DNA of 64,000 nucleotides from Paraphysoderma sedebokerense. Its lineage: Eukaryota > Blastocladiomycota > Physodermatomycetes > Physodermatales > Physodermataceae. This document shows positions 12,141-23,659 of this stretch, piece by piece. The notes under the pieces are model-generated. The model saw only the letters and a program-made list of their open reading frames with translations, had not been told where the DNA came from and did not search any database. A program made the position numbers and the translations under genes. Each line of letters starts with the position of its first letter. Position 1 is the stretch's first letter. The stretch covers positions 18,090 to 82,089 of the forward strand of contig JAHLJZ010000101.1 of the NCBI GenBank assembly GCA_025602915.1. Reading direction: 5' to 3'.

Positions 12141-14958
12141 ATGGGTCATCAGGATTTTAAAGAATTCGACTTTAGTATGTGTAAAGTCATTGTTCCTTGA
12201 CTCGCATGTTGCTTGGTGTTAACAGAGTTTTCCCCACTTATACAGGCTCTTTCACGGGTAGTTTGATCGACCAACTATCTGTAGAACATGCTCAGCCCTG
12301 TGATCCTGAATCCGGTAGGCCTTGTAAACGTCAGCGAAGAGGAGCACCTTTGAGTAATGTCTTCTGTCTGGAACAAATGAACGATGTCCTTCGACGGTGG
12401 GATGTTCAAAGTGGCGTCATTATGTGGGGCTCGAAAACTGAATTTTTATTCGGATATAAAGTTGAAGAAATTTCCGGTTCAGTAGAATGGTGGCGTGACT
12501 CTATTCACCCTGATGACAGAAACCGTGTGGTTGAGAGTATCAATCAATGCTTTGAAGGTGTGAGTCAGTTTTGGGGTGACCAATATCGCTTCAAGATTTC
12601 AACGGGCTATTACATCACGATTGTGGATCAGTTACACATTATGAGAGACGAACTCGGCAAAGCAGTGACTGCAGTTGGGGCCATGTTTAATCCTTTACAA
12701 CGTTCCCAACTTGATCGTCTTCTCGATTCATCTCGGGCAAAGCTGTTACACGACGTTCGCCAACGAAACGCTTCAGCTCACGAATTGCGGTATCAGACTC
12801 AACTTATCAAAGCTATAGCGGAGAATACAACTTCAGCTTTAATTATGGAAGATGCAGATGGCCATCCAACGGTAAGCTGCCCTCGTCGATGTCACAATAA
12901 AGGTAATCGCTTACATTTAGTTTGTTTTCAAACAGTATATGAATCTGGCTGCAGAAAAAATAACAGGGTATAAACTTGCAGAAATCTCGTCTCGTCCTCT
13001 CCACGATGCTATTCACTATAAACGGCCTGACGGGTCTCATTATCCCATCGAAGAATGCTATGCTGCCAATTGTCAAGCTGCTATCCTCCCCCTGCAAAAC
13101 CAAGAAGATACCGCAGTCGACAAATATGGTCGTGTATTCCCTGTGGTTTTCTCTATCGCTCCTGTCGAGGATGATGGTCAAAAAGTTGGTGCGGTACTTG
13201 AATTTCGAGACGTGACCCAGGGAAAAGCAGCTGAAGCGGACCGACTCAAAACTAAACTCGACGCAGAGCAACAGCTGGTTAGGGCACAAGAGGCCGAAAA
13301 TCATCGTCGTGTACTCACTGAATTCATCGATTATGTCTGCCATGAAATAAGAAATCCGTTACATGGGATCGCTGCTAGTACCGAATTCCTTTCTACTACA
13401 TTTTCGGATCTCGAAGAAGCACTTAAATCGGGATCAATGGACGCTTTGAAAAAGGCCTTAGAAGAAGGAAAACAACATCTAGAAAGTATTCGGCATTGTG
13501 TTGATCATCAAACCCTCATCACGAACAACGTGCTCGATTTGTCACGATTCGAAGCTGGCAAAGTTGAGTTGTGCGATGAAGTGTTTGTACCATGCTTGTT
13601 GGTCAATCAAACTGTGAACATTCTTCGTGGTAAAATCATCGAAAAGGGTATAAGAGTCGTCGGAGACTTTATTGATAAAGTTACTAGTGATGTGGATATC
13701 ACACAGTATTTGGTGAAAGGAGACGCTACTAAAATACGTCAGTTACTATTGAATTTGGTTAGCAATGCCATCAAATTTACGCCCAAGAATGGGGAAATCG
13801 AGGTGCGGTTCGAATCGTTGGTCAGAACAGATTCAGTGGCAACGTTGACAGGATCAGTGAGGGATACCGGTGTCGGAATGACACCAGATGAGGTTTGGCA
13901 CGTTTTTCAACGGTTTTATCAAACGAATAAGAAGATTAGCTCCGAGTATGGTGGTTCTGGTTTAGGTAAGGCTACATTCATGCCTTCACGGTTGAACTTG
14001 TTTGTGACGTCGCTTATTGATTCTGGTGACTAACTTGACATATGCTTCCTTTATTTTGTGTTCTCCGATTACATTAGGTCTTAATATATGTGACCAAATT
14101 GTCAAACTTATGAACGGTTCAATTGATGTTACGTCCGAGAAGAACGTCGGGTCAACTTTTAGATTCACGGTTCAATTATCCAATCCGACAGAATCAGAAA
14201 TCCAAGAGTACTTAAATTCACACAATTACAACTCCCAGATTTCACACGATAATTCTCGTCCTCCGACTCCCACGTCCTCCCCGCCTGTAAAGAAAACTCA
14301 TTCTTCTCGGATAGAATCAGAAACACAAGTTATTCAACGGTTCAAGAAAGTCTTGGTCGTGGAAGATAACAAGATAAACCAGAAAATTGTTACAAAATAT
14401 CTGAAGAAATTGGGCTACGATTTTTCGGTCGCTAATAATGGATTAGAAGCAGTAAACATGGTTATTGAAGCAATCCGCGCTCATCGTGAATCTAGTGAGG
14501 AAGTGCCATTCGATTTCGTGTTGATGGATATGGAGATGCCGGTTATGAATGGTTCGTAGCAATTCCGCACTACGTGTTGCCTTTATTCTTCGCTTAACCT
14601 GTTATATTGTGATTTGCAATTTTAAGGAAGGGAAGCAACCAAACGCATTCGCGACTTTGAAAACTCTATTTCTACTTTGGCTCTGTCTCATTCTTTACCA
14701 CCGACACCTTCATCGCCCTCCCGTTCTTCAACCGACATATTACAGCATCCTGTCAATTCTGACCGCCCTAAAATAAGAACTCCGATCGTAGCATTAAGTG
14801 GGAACGCTCGTAAAGAGAAAATTAAAGAGGCCTTAGATTGCGGTGTAGATGATTACCTTATTAAACCATGTAATCTAGAAGGTTTAGAAAAGATGATTCA
14901 AAAATGGGAAGTTTTCGTTGACAAGCGTAATGAATTGAATGTGTCAACGGTGATTTAA
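12141..14958 (+). CDS. Soluble hybrid histidine kinase, copy 2
   Basis: Five exons: 12141-12174, 12246-12871, 12936-13965, 14078-14551, 14627-14958; 831 residues. Same order as copy 1: PAS, PAS, coiled coil, HisKA (His 356 in DYVCHEIRNPLHG), HATPase (NLVSNAIKF, DTGVGM, GGSGLG), receiver (VLVVEDNKINQ, Asp 714 in LMDMEMP, ALSGN, YLIKPC). Exon 2 has the same length as in copy 1 (626 nt) and all four introns match in position and phase, so the two arose by tandem duplication. The residue after LMDMEMPVM is Asn instead of Asp (MNG for MDG), which is not the phosphorylated position. The Ser/Pro insertion of the receiver is shorter here, about 35 residues. Expected to be an active cytosolic sensor kinase. 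Confidence 0.93.
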
Positions 14959-16003
14959 ATAGTATGAAGGGAGTCATGTATTATAATTATTAAGTCGTGT
15001 AAAGTATTGTAGTTTCCGTTTCTTTTTTCCGTTTCTTCCTCAACATTGCGTTGAAAAATTGTTTGTCTCAATAGTACAGACTATTCGTTGAAAGTGAGAG
15101 AATGTACAATATTTGTTAGTGTCAAGTGATTAGTGTCTTTATTGTGACAGTACTTGCAGTTAATCACTGTTCAGTTATTGCAGTTTGTGATTTATGTGTT
15201 TAGTTGCAGTAATACAATTAACATTATCCTATTAAAATAAGCGTTTATTGTTAGTTGATTTATTCGTAGCTGTGGTTAATCAAGTATTTGTTCGTATACA
15301 CCCCATGATGACACAATACGGTTGTCGTTGAGTTCAGAGTTAATCACTTGGTTTCCAACTATACACAGTTTGTCATCCTCGTGGTTTCAAGATAATGGCG
15401 GGAAGTAACTTTAGGCGTAGACATGTCGGAGTTTCTATGTAGACGATCTGCGGTATTTCGGTTACACGACAGGATTGTGATAGTTTGACACACAAAGTAT
15501 CAACCACATTACAACCTGATTCAGGAATAACAATAGTGAATACATCGCAGATGGGATCGCTCATAAAGAAATGACGTGGAAATCTTGAGTTCGCTATTGT
15601 CTTTGGTGCATGTCAACCATCGTCGCAGCGCAAACAACAATAGGAAATAACTGATGTTGTGGCACACGATCAGGGCGGCCAAAATTTTTTTACTAGTATG
15701 GCCAGGTGTGACGATCGAAATTGTCATGGCCAAACGTTGAGATACACTGCGTTCAGTACTCCATCTATCGTCAACAGCTATTGTTGATATCTTCTGTCGT
15801 TGCTGGGAGCCCAGCCACGAGCGGTGTTATTTTGACGACACTTTTTATTCTTCCATTTTAATTAACATCAAATCGCCTCAAACACGAATCCTTCACAAAG
15901 TCCGCATTTTCGCTGAATGCGATAACTATTGCTGTTGGAAATCTATGCTTAAAACTTAACGTTCCCCACCTTTTAAGCCTTCTGCCTTCGCCTCTAAGAA
16001 ATT
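14959..16003. other. Intergenic region between kinases 2 and 3
   Basis: No gene is supported. The first 300 bases are AT-rich and probably 3' UTR. No clear TATA box precedes kinase 3. Minus-strand frames of 63 and 70 codons near 15400-15730 show no family similarity. Confidence 0.5.
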
Positions 16004-18809
16004 ATGGATTGTGACTTTGACGAAAAGAGTTTCTGTATGTGACATCACTAGTGCTCAAAGAACTTTCATTCCTTTTCAATTGATTTGATTCACTATATTC
16101 TGCAGGCTCTTGTAAGGATCATCATGTCCGATGTAGCGAATCAAAGGCCAACCGATACTTGAAGCGCCAGCGAAAAGAACAGCTTTCTACTGACGATGTT
16201 GAATACATCACTGACGCTTTCAGAAGATGGGATATTCAAAGTGGTGTCCTCTCCTGGCGATCGGATACTGAATTTCTACTCGGATATGAAGTAAACGAGA
16301 TTCCTCCGTCTATCGATTGGTGGCGTAATTCTATCCATCCTGATGATCGAGAACGTATTACCAAAAGTTTCGACCGTTTCATCGAAGGAGATGGTCGGTT
16401 TTGGTGTGATCAATATCGTTTCAAAGTGGTGTCCGGCGGTTATATCACTATTGTGGACCAGTTACATGTCATCAGAGACGAACACGGCAATGCCGTAACT
16501 GCAGTCGGGGCGATGTTCAATCCTACACAACGTTCCCAACTTGATAATCTTCTCGATTCATCTCGGTCAAAGTTATTGCGTAAGATTCGCCAAAGACGTG
16601 GTTCAGATAGGGAGTTGCGGTATCAAACTCAGCTCATCAAAACTATCACCGACAATACAACATCAGGGTTATTCATGGTGGATGTAGAAGGCCGTCCAAC
16701 TGTAAGCTATATCATTTGTCGATTTTGTGCGGATGGTCCAGCTTATAATTTTATTCTTTTTCTACAGTTCATGAACCCTGCTGCAGAGAAAATAACCGGC
16801 TACAAGCTATCGGAGATCTCGGATCGTCATATACACTATGCTATGCACTATAAGCGGCCCGATGGCTCTCACTATCCCATTGAAGAGTGCTGTGCTTCCG
16901 CTGCTTCAGCAGCTTTCATTCCCATGCAAGGCCAAGAAAGCACTGCTGTCGACAAACATGGTCGCTTTTTCCCAATTATTTGGTCTTACGCACCAATAAA
17001 AAATGACGACAAAATGGTTGGCGCAGTGATTGAATTTCGGGACGTTACGCACGACAAAGAAGCGGAAGCTGAGCGGTGTAAAATCAAAATAGAAGCTGAG
17101 CAACAGTTGGTCAAAGCTCAAGAGGTCGAGAATCATCGTCGTATCCTTACCGAATTTGTGGATTACGTCTGCCACGAAATACGAAATCCTTTACATGGCA
17201 TCGCTGCCAATTCGGAATTCCTTACCACCACATTTTCGAAATTTGAAGAAGCCATCAATTCTGGATCGATGGATGCTTTGAGGAAGATCGTAGAAGAAGG
17301 ACAACAACATTTGGAAAGCATTCGCCAATGTGTTGATCATCAAACACACATAACGAACAACGTTCTCGATTTGTCACGTTTCCAAGCCGGAAAAGTGGAG
17401 TTGTGCGATGAAGTGTTTGCTCCGTGCTTGCTGATACCCCAGACTATTAACATCCTTCGTGGTAAAATCATTGAGAAGAGAATAAGAGTTCGAGGAGATT
17501 GTTTGGATGAAGAAGTCAGTGGTGATGTGGATATTACACAGTATTTGGTGAAAGGAGATGCTACCAAAATGCGTCAGTTACTATTGAATTTGGTTGGCAA
17601 TGCAATCAAATTTACGCCCGAAAATGGGGAAATTGAGGTGCGATTTGAAACTCTAGATAGAACAGATTGTGTGGCAACATTGACTGGATCAGTGAGGGAT
17701 ACTGGAGTAGGAATGACACCTGATGAACGCTGGTGCTTGTTTCAACGGTTCTACCAGACGAATAAGAAAATCTGCTCCGAGTACGGAGGTTCCGGGTTAG
17801 GTAAGCATGGGATTTTTCACTGTTCGGTTTAACTTTCACTTTGCCAGTCGCTTTTTTAGTGGAAATCGCCTTGCTCATACGTATTATGAATTCTTCTTCC
17901 TGCTCATGTAGGTCTTAGTATCTGTGACCAAATTGTCAAACTCATGAACGGTTCAATCGATGTCACGTCCGAGAAGAACGTTGGCTCCACCTTCAGATTC
18001 ACAGTTGAATTATCCAACCCAACAGAATCTGAAATTCAGAGTTATCTAGAATCATACAAATGCGCTATTTCAGATAAATCTCATCCTCCTACGCCCAACC
18101 CTTCTCCGCCTGTAGGCATTTCTTCCTCTTCGCGAAATAAGATTTCCCGGTCGATCAACCGATTCAAAAACGTGTTAGTCGTCGAAGATAACAAGATAAA
18201 CCAACGTATCGTCACCAAATACCTGGAGAAACTGGGGTACGACTGCAAAGTAGCTAATAATGGATCAGAAGCTGTAAGTATGATAATAGAAAGGCTTCGC
18301 TCTTATTATCAAAATGGCGAAGAAGATTACTTCGATTTTGTGTTGATGGATATGGAGATGCCGGTTATCGATGGTTTGTTGCAACCTTACGTCTTCGGTT
18401 CATCTACTTTCTCCTAATCGTTACCTTCTAAACTCTAGGGAGAGAAGCAACAAAACGGATCCGTGACTTTGAAAACTCCATATATAGTTCTCAATGTTTT
18501 CATTCATCATCTTCAGGAGATTCACCCCCTTCTAACCCTCCTTTCTCCGAGATACTCGCTCATCCAACCAACCCTGACCGTTTAAGAATAAGAACCCCAA
18601 TAATAGCGTTAAGTGGAAACGCGAGAAAAGAAAAAATCCAAGAAGCGCTGGATTGCGGAGTAGACGATTACCTCATTAAACCTTGTAATCAAAAGGTTTT
18701 AGATAATATGATTCAAAAATGGGAAGGCATTGTTGTCGAGCGCAATGGGTTGAAACCGTCACAATTGCCGCGAAATGACAGTGGAATTAGTATGGAAAGG
18801 TTGTTGTAA
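16004..18809 (+). CDS. Soluble hybrid histidine kinase, copy 3
   Basis: Five exons: 16004-16034, 16106-16701, 16768-17800, 17912-18373, 18439-18809; 830 residues. Domains as in copies 1 and 2, with His 345 in DYVCHEIRNPLHG, N-box NLVGNAIKF, G boxes DTGVGM and GGSGLG, and receiver Asp 700. The last exon has no internal start codon and is easily missed; it supplies receiver strands beta4 and beta5 (IIALSGN, YLIKPC) and a 30-residue tail. Exon 2 is 30 nt shorter than in copies 1 and 2, trimmed in the variable N-terminal region. The 66-nt second intron is a multiple of three and contains no stop, so its retention would add 22 residues at the start of the second PAS domain. In the receiver, VLVVEDNKINQ has become NVLVVEDNKINQ with the same acidic pair. 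Confidence 0.93.
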
Positions 18810-19266
18810 AATAAATTTCAAGTTAAGTAGAAGGTTATAGTTATCTTCAAGTCGAATGCGGAGTTTCAGTCATTCGAGCAATACAGGTTGGTTGATTGTA
18901 CATAGGTACTGAGTATTCGTAGACAGTACAGATTTTGAAGACAAATTTTTATGCTGTATTGATTAGTAAAGTGTTACTTTTGGAATTCTATTATTCATGA
19001 GTGTGTAGTTCAGTAATATCACTGTCGCAGTAGGCTGCGGTGTATAGATTATATTGATTTGTGACAATATGATTTACACATTTCAAAACAGGCCAATAAT
19101 GTTGCCGTATTAGGTTTAAAATTTATTTCATATTAAAAAGAGTTATGTTTGCATGGGTTTATGATACATTATTTGGCTATCCAATAGGAGATAACAATAA
19201 TTTAATTTTTATATGTCAATTTAACCTTAACATTTCACACATCACTATGTCCATAGTAAATGGTAT
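18810..19266. other. Intergenic region, convergent 3' ends
   Basis: AT-rich sequence between the stop of kinase 3 (+) and the stop of the Zn2Cys6 gene (-). It contains the second copy of the 14-base word ATGAGTGTGTAGTT (18997-19010). No gene is supported. Confidence 0.5.
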
Positions 19267-21783
19267 CTAGCATTGTCGATAATTTTGTAAACTTCGGATA
19301 ACGTTCCTAATAAAATTTATATCTTCGGGTACTGCCCAAAACCCACTATCCAGATGCTCTAAAGCATCAGTTAACCAACACATCACATCTTCTACCGTTG
19401 GTACACCCATTATTTGAGATTCCCCACTCGCTGATGTGTCCGTGATTAATTCTAATGCCGCGGAAGCAGTGATTCGGAGAATGTAGCTGCTGAATGGAGA
19501 AAAGGTTTTTGGGACTGTACACAAGATAATCTTGATAGCTTCCCATTTTTTTGAAATGTCCGTTTCCAAGAATATTTGAATAATTCTGAAGATCCAATTC
19601 GTAGATAAAAACATCGTATTGATAAACGGAGAACGAATATCTGGAATTTGTAACGCCAATTCTTTGGAATCCAGAGACACAGGAAGCTCAAGTCGCTGTG
19701 GCGGTTTAAACGATTCAGCAAACGCATGAAAATCGAGTAACAATGAAACCTGCTCCTGAGGAATCTCGGATCCGGTGGGCGAATCACCATTCATAGAGTT
19801 TAAAGTCGAATTTTGTAAACCTAAATCAAGTGCTACGTCTACGGGATCATTTTCTCGAGTGTTTAATCCTTTTGCTTTCATAAATGATTTTCGACTCCAT
19901 TCTTCGACTTTACTAACTAATAGTGAAATTCGGACCAACATTCTGAAGAGCATTTTCGGATGGAAGTGAGATAACACAAGGGGATTATTTTTGTACTCGG
20001 CCGGAATATCGTTATCGAAATTCGGATACCGAGGAAGCGGTTTCACGTTGTCGAGAGTCATAAATGGTGATCGGTTTTCCGCAGTAGCCACTATACGATC
20101 CATAATTAAAAGAGACCAGAAACATCGTGATAATAGTTCGTGTTCTAATTCCGCCGTAGAGTTTGAGTTATCGGACGACGGACCGGAGAGGTCGAGTTTA
20201 GACAACGAATCATTCATTTGTTTGTGATTCCATGACCGAAGAAACCAGTGAAACGACATTTGATGGAACAACCAACTTCTACTTGATTCGGATCTTAAAT
20301 AGTAGATAGATGATAATAAAGCTAACGTCAGAGCCACAAATATGTTGGATAAATCTGACTCTAGTAAATCGTCGGAGACCACTGAGCAAGAAGGGGAACC
20401 GGGGGCAGAACTGTTATTGGAATTATTCGAACCCCTTCTCGAGGGCACGCTCACCGGATGGGGTTCGATCGTTCTGAGGAAAGGAAGTAACAGTTTTTCA
20501 GCTCTTGCAGTGAGTACGTGACATTGGGGCGGGGCCATTTTGTATGTCTCTTCTAGCTTATCGTTGTCATCTTGTGTTGCCGCTGGATCCTTTAATGCCC
20601 CAAAAGCGATTACGGCTAGATAAAAAAACTCCGGGATCTGATTCTGAGAGTGTAATGACTGGAAGGTGACTTTATCAATAATGGGCATGATCGGATAAAA
20701 GTGGTCAAAAAAAGTGTCGACGTATCTCGCGGCAATTTCTGGCGCGAGCGGAAGGTTCTCCGGAATATTCACCGGCCCAATAAATGTTTGGTTTGGTTTT
20801 GTTGGTGGAATTAGAGATTGAAGGGGAAGAGGGCGAGAGCGGAGCGGACTACTTGCTGACATAGAGGTGGAACTCGGGTTGGGGATTGAGAGAGCCAAGT
20901 TGAAGCCAGAGAGGGTTGGATCAAAAGGCGCCATTGGTTGAGAAATCGTCTGTACAAGATTGTTGATTGTATCCGTTGAAATTGGATGATGCTGTAAAAG
21001 AGCATTGAGATCGGTGGGACTCGTGGTCGGGGTCGGAATGACAGTCACCGGCGACGCCGAGTGAGTTGAATTGGACGAGAATGATAAATCATTTTGAGAA
21101 TATGCTTGTCCGAAATGAGACGCACCAAGCATTGGCATTGAAGCGTTGCTGAGCGAATGAATAGGCATTGCAGTTGGTACGGCATTCGCGGTGATCAGAG
21201 AAGGGGTATCGCTTGCACTTAAATTTCCATAACCATCTACATTCATGTCTATGGTTTCAAGTAAACGGTCATCAGAAACATTTCGGAACTCTGTGCTCAT
21301 AGCCGTTTGCGCTTGAGAATGCAACTGAGGAAAAGTTTTCATTAATTGGAAAATATCTGGGGTGGCAACAGGGTTATTTCGAGGGAGGCCAGAAAAATTC
21401 TCCAATTGACCAGGGTTCGACAGAAGCGGGGACATTGCGCCATACATATTCTGACGGTTTAGAAAATACAAAGTCTCTTCTTTCGACAGAGCTCTGGCAG
21501 GTGGACCTCTTCGTTTTTCCTGATAAGATTGCATTATTAGGTTCGCTTATTTCATCACCACGACCACGACTCTAACGGACTGGTGTCCAATGACTTAGAA
21601 GAAGCAACGTACCAATCGATAAACACACAAATCTGCTTCTTCCAAATGTACACAACGAGAGCAAGGGTATTCTCCATTGCACTTCTTCTTTCGCTTTTTA
21701 CACGGTTGGCATGTTTTGCTCAATTTCGGGGGTAGGGAGGCAGATGAAGACGACTGCTGCCAAATATCAGCACTACTAATCAT
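19267..21783 (-). CDS. Zn2Cys6 binuclear-cluster transcription factor
   Basis: Two exons: 21783-21613 and 21519-19267, intron of 93 nt; 807 residues. The first exon holds the fungal DNA-binding motif with cysteines spaced C-x2-C-x6-C-x5-C-x2-C-x8-C (residues about 24-53) followed, across the intron, by the usual basic KRRGPPAR linker. A Ser/Thr/Pro-rich stretch follows (about 90-250). The rest matches the middle homology region of fungal regulators (FDHFYPIMPIIDKVTF, then helical regions with SRCFWSLLIMDRI). It should act in the nucleus on CGG-type half sites. Its target is unknown; its place between kinases 3 and 4 is suggestive but it is transcribed against the kinases and nothing else links them. 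Confidence 0.9.
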
Positions 21784-23659
21784 AATTGTCTCACAATTTT
21801 ACGGTATGCGGAAAAATGAGAGAACCCGGGTTATAGATAGAATGTATAGAAGGTTTCGGACTAAAATTTTTACTTTACACTTTTGAAACGGTTCGTATAG
21901 ACAATCCATAATACGCCACGTCGCGCGCTTCTACACACCAGCCATCAAGAGACGAGGAATAAGCAATTGGGCCCACATTCGAGGATGGCATGTGAAGGCA
22001 ATTTGATGCGGTCATCAATATGCACCTAGGCTTCTCCACAATCAAGACATCAGCGTTATGTGGAGTTGGTTTGTGAGCCATGAAACATCTTTTACGTTGA
22101 TTTTCAACAGGGAGATTTTGTAAGACGTAAAATTTCATTAACACACTCAGGTGGATTTGGAATCTTGGTTTATTGAGGAATACCATAGTCTGGACAATTA
22201 AGGCAAGACAATCGGTATCACAAGTTTGAGATACCATGTAAGTGGCATGATCAGGCAACACCTAAACATCCCTGACTAATATGCTTCGTGATGCCAATCT
22301 CAATCCACCATTACCTTGCGAATCATAGGCCGTTATTGTAACAGCCCAAATGGCGAGGTAGTACTGAAGCAACCATAGATATCACAAAATTATTAGACGT
22401 CACATATTTATGAGTTGTTTCAGGCAAAGTCACAGTGCCGGATATTTTTTAAATTGCAACTTTTAGAACTGGATGGTTGAGCAGTGATGTACAGATCCAG
22501 AGCCAGGAAGAGGAATCAGCAAGATAAATTTCAGTGGTGGAAAATTGGTCCCTTGAAAATTGAAAGCAAAATTGGAAGTAAGGATTGAATGCAGCGACTA
22601 ATCAAATATTTCGAGCGATTACCGAGCCCTCGATGTCCACGCCAATGTGTCATACAGTATTACAGAGATCCGATGGAGTGGTCATCAATGTATTGGATAA
22701 AAGAGATAGAATCGATGGGACTCATCGGCACACATCAAATTTCTGATTCCTCATTTGAGATTTAAGTGGTACAATCGTCAAAAGAAGGATTGGAATGGGT
22801 TGACTGTGGAATTTGCCCACGACTAGTGCGGTTAAAATGCTTTACATGATGAAATGTCTCGGTGCCAGTAATGTGCGTCATATGCAGTCAGATATGAAGT
22901 ATCGAACTCCAATGTTACATATGTAATGATATTGAATAATAGAGTGTCGTCATCCCGCCGCCCGTTGGCCTGGGCGGAACGGGCGTCCACAGTCACTGGG
23001 CGTTCCCTCTCTGCGTCGATGATATTACTCGATTATATTAATACAATGCATCAGAAATCCATCATTGGCTATTGCAGATGGACGGGTCGATCTGATGCCC
23101 ACCATGATGGATAGTGATTTGTGCTCCCTCCTCTGCCATTGTTGTCCGCGGCAGAAGCTGGCAGAAGGATTAGAAGGATGCATCATCCTGCGTCCACAGC
23201 CTTCATTCCCATCCCAAACAGTGAGAGTCGTGAATGTAGCCTCGATTAGAAATAAGAATTGAAGTAAAACAAAGATCCCACACTGTTGTCTTGCGAAACA
23301 CATTGCGCACATTATACTTATTTCCCCGCACATTCCATAGTCAACAGTGATTTCCTATCAAAAGAACTCTCTCTTCTCTTCATACTTCAACAGCAACACT
23401 CTTAGTATACACTCGTAGTATACACTGGTAGTATTGACCAGGCCTTCGATTGAAGATCACCCAAACTTTATCCACAAAAACGAGAATCCATTCCCTTTTA
23501 TCTCTCATTTTTTGCTTGCGGCTTAATTAAGTCGCAGCGTCGATAAATTAAACTCCGGCCGTCCTTGCTGCCCTCTGACCGCATCCCGCTCTGATCGCGG
23601 CTTGTCTGATTTTTAATTTAGCCAAATTACGCATTGCCCCGTTTGCTTCATATCTCACA
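21784..23659. other. Intergenic region of 1.9 kb, divergent promoters
   Basis: Lies between the starts of the Zn2Cys6 gene (-) and kinase 4 (+), so it should contain both promoters. A GC-richer patch at 22950-23010 and near-identical AGTATACACT words at 23405-23430 are the only notable features. Small frames here (up to 128 codons, minus strand near 21875-22261) resemble nothing. Confidence 0.5.

Noticed and set aside
22926-23333. Overlapping small ORFs in the kinase 4 upstream region
   Set aside because: Short, overlapping on both strands and without family similarity; GC-richer sequence alone explains them.
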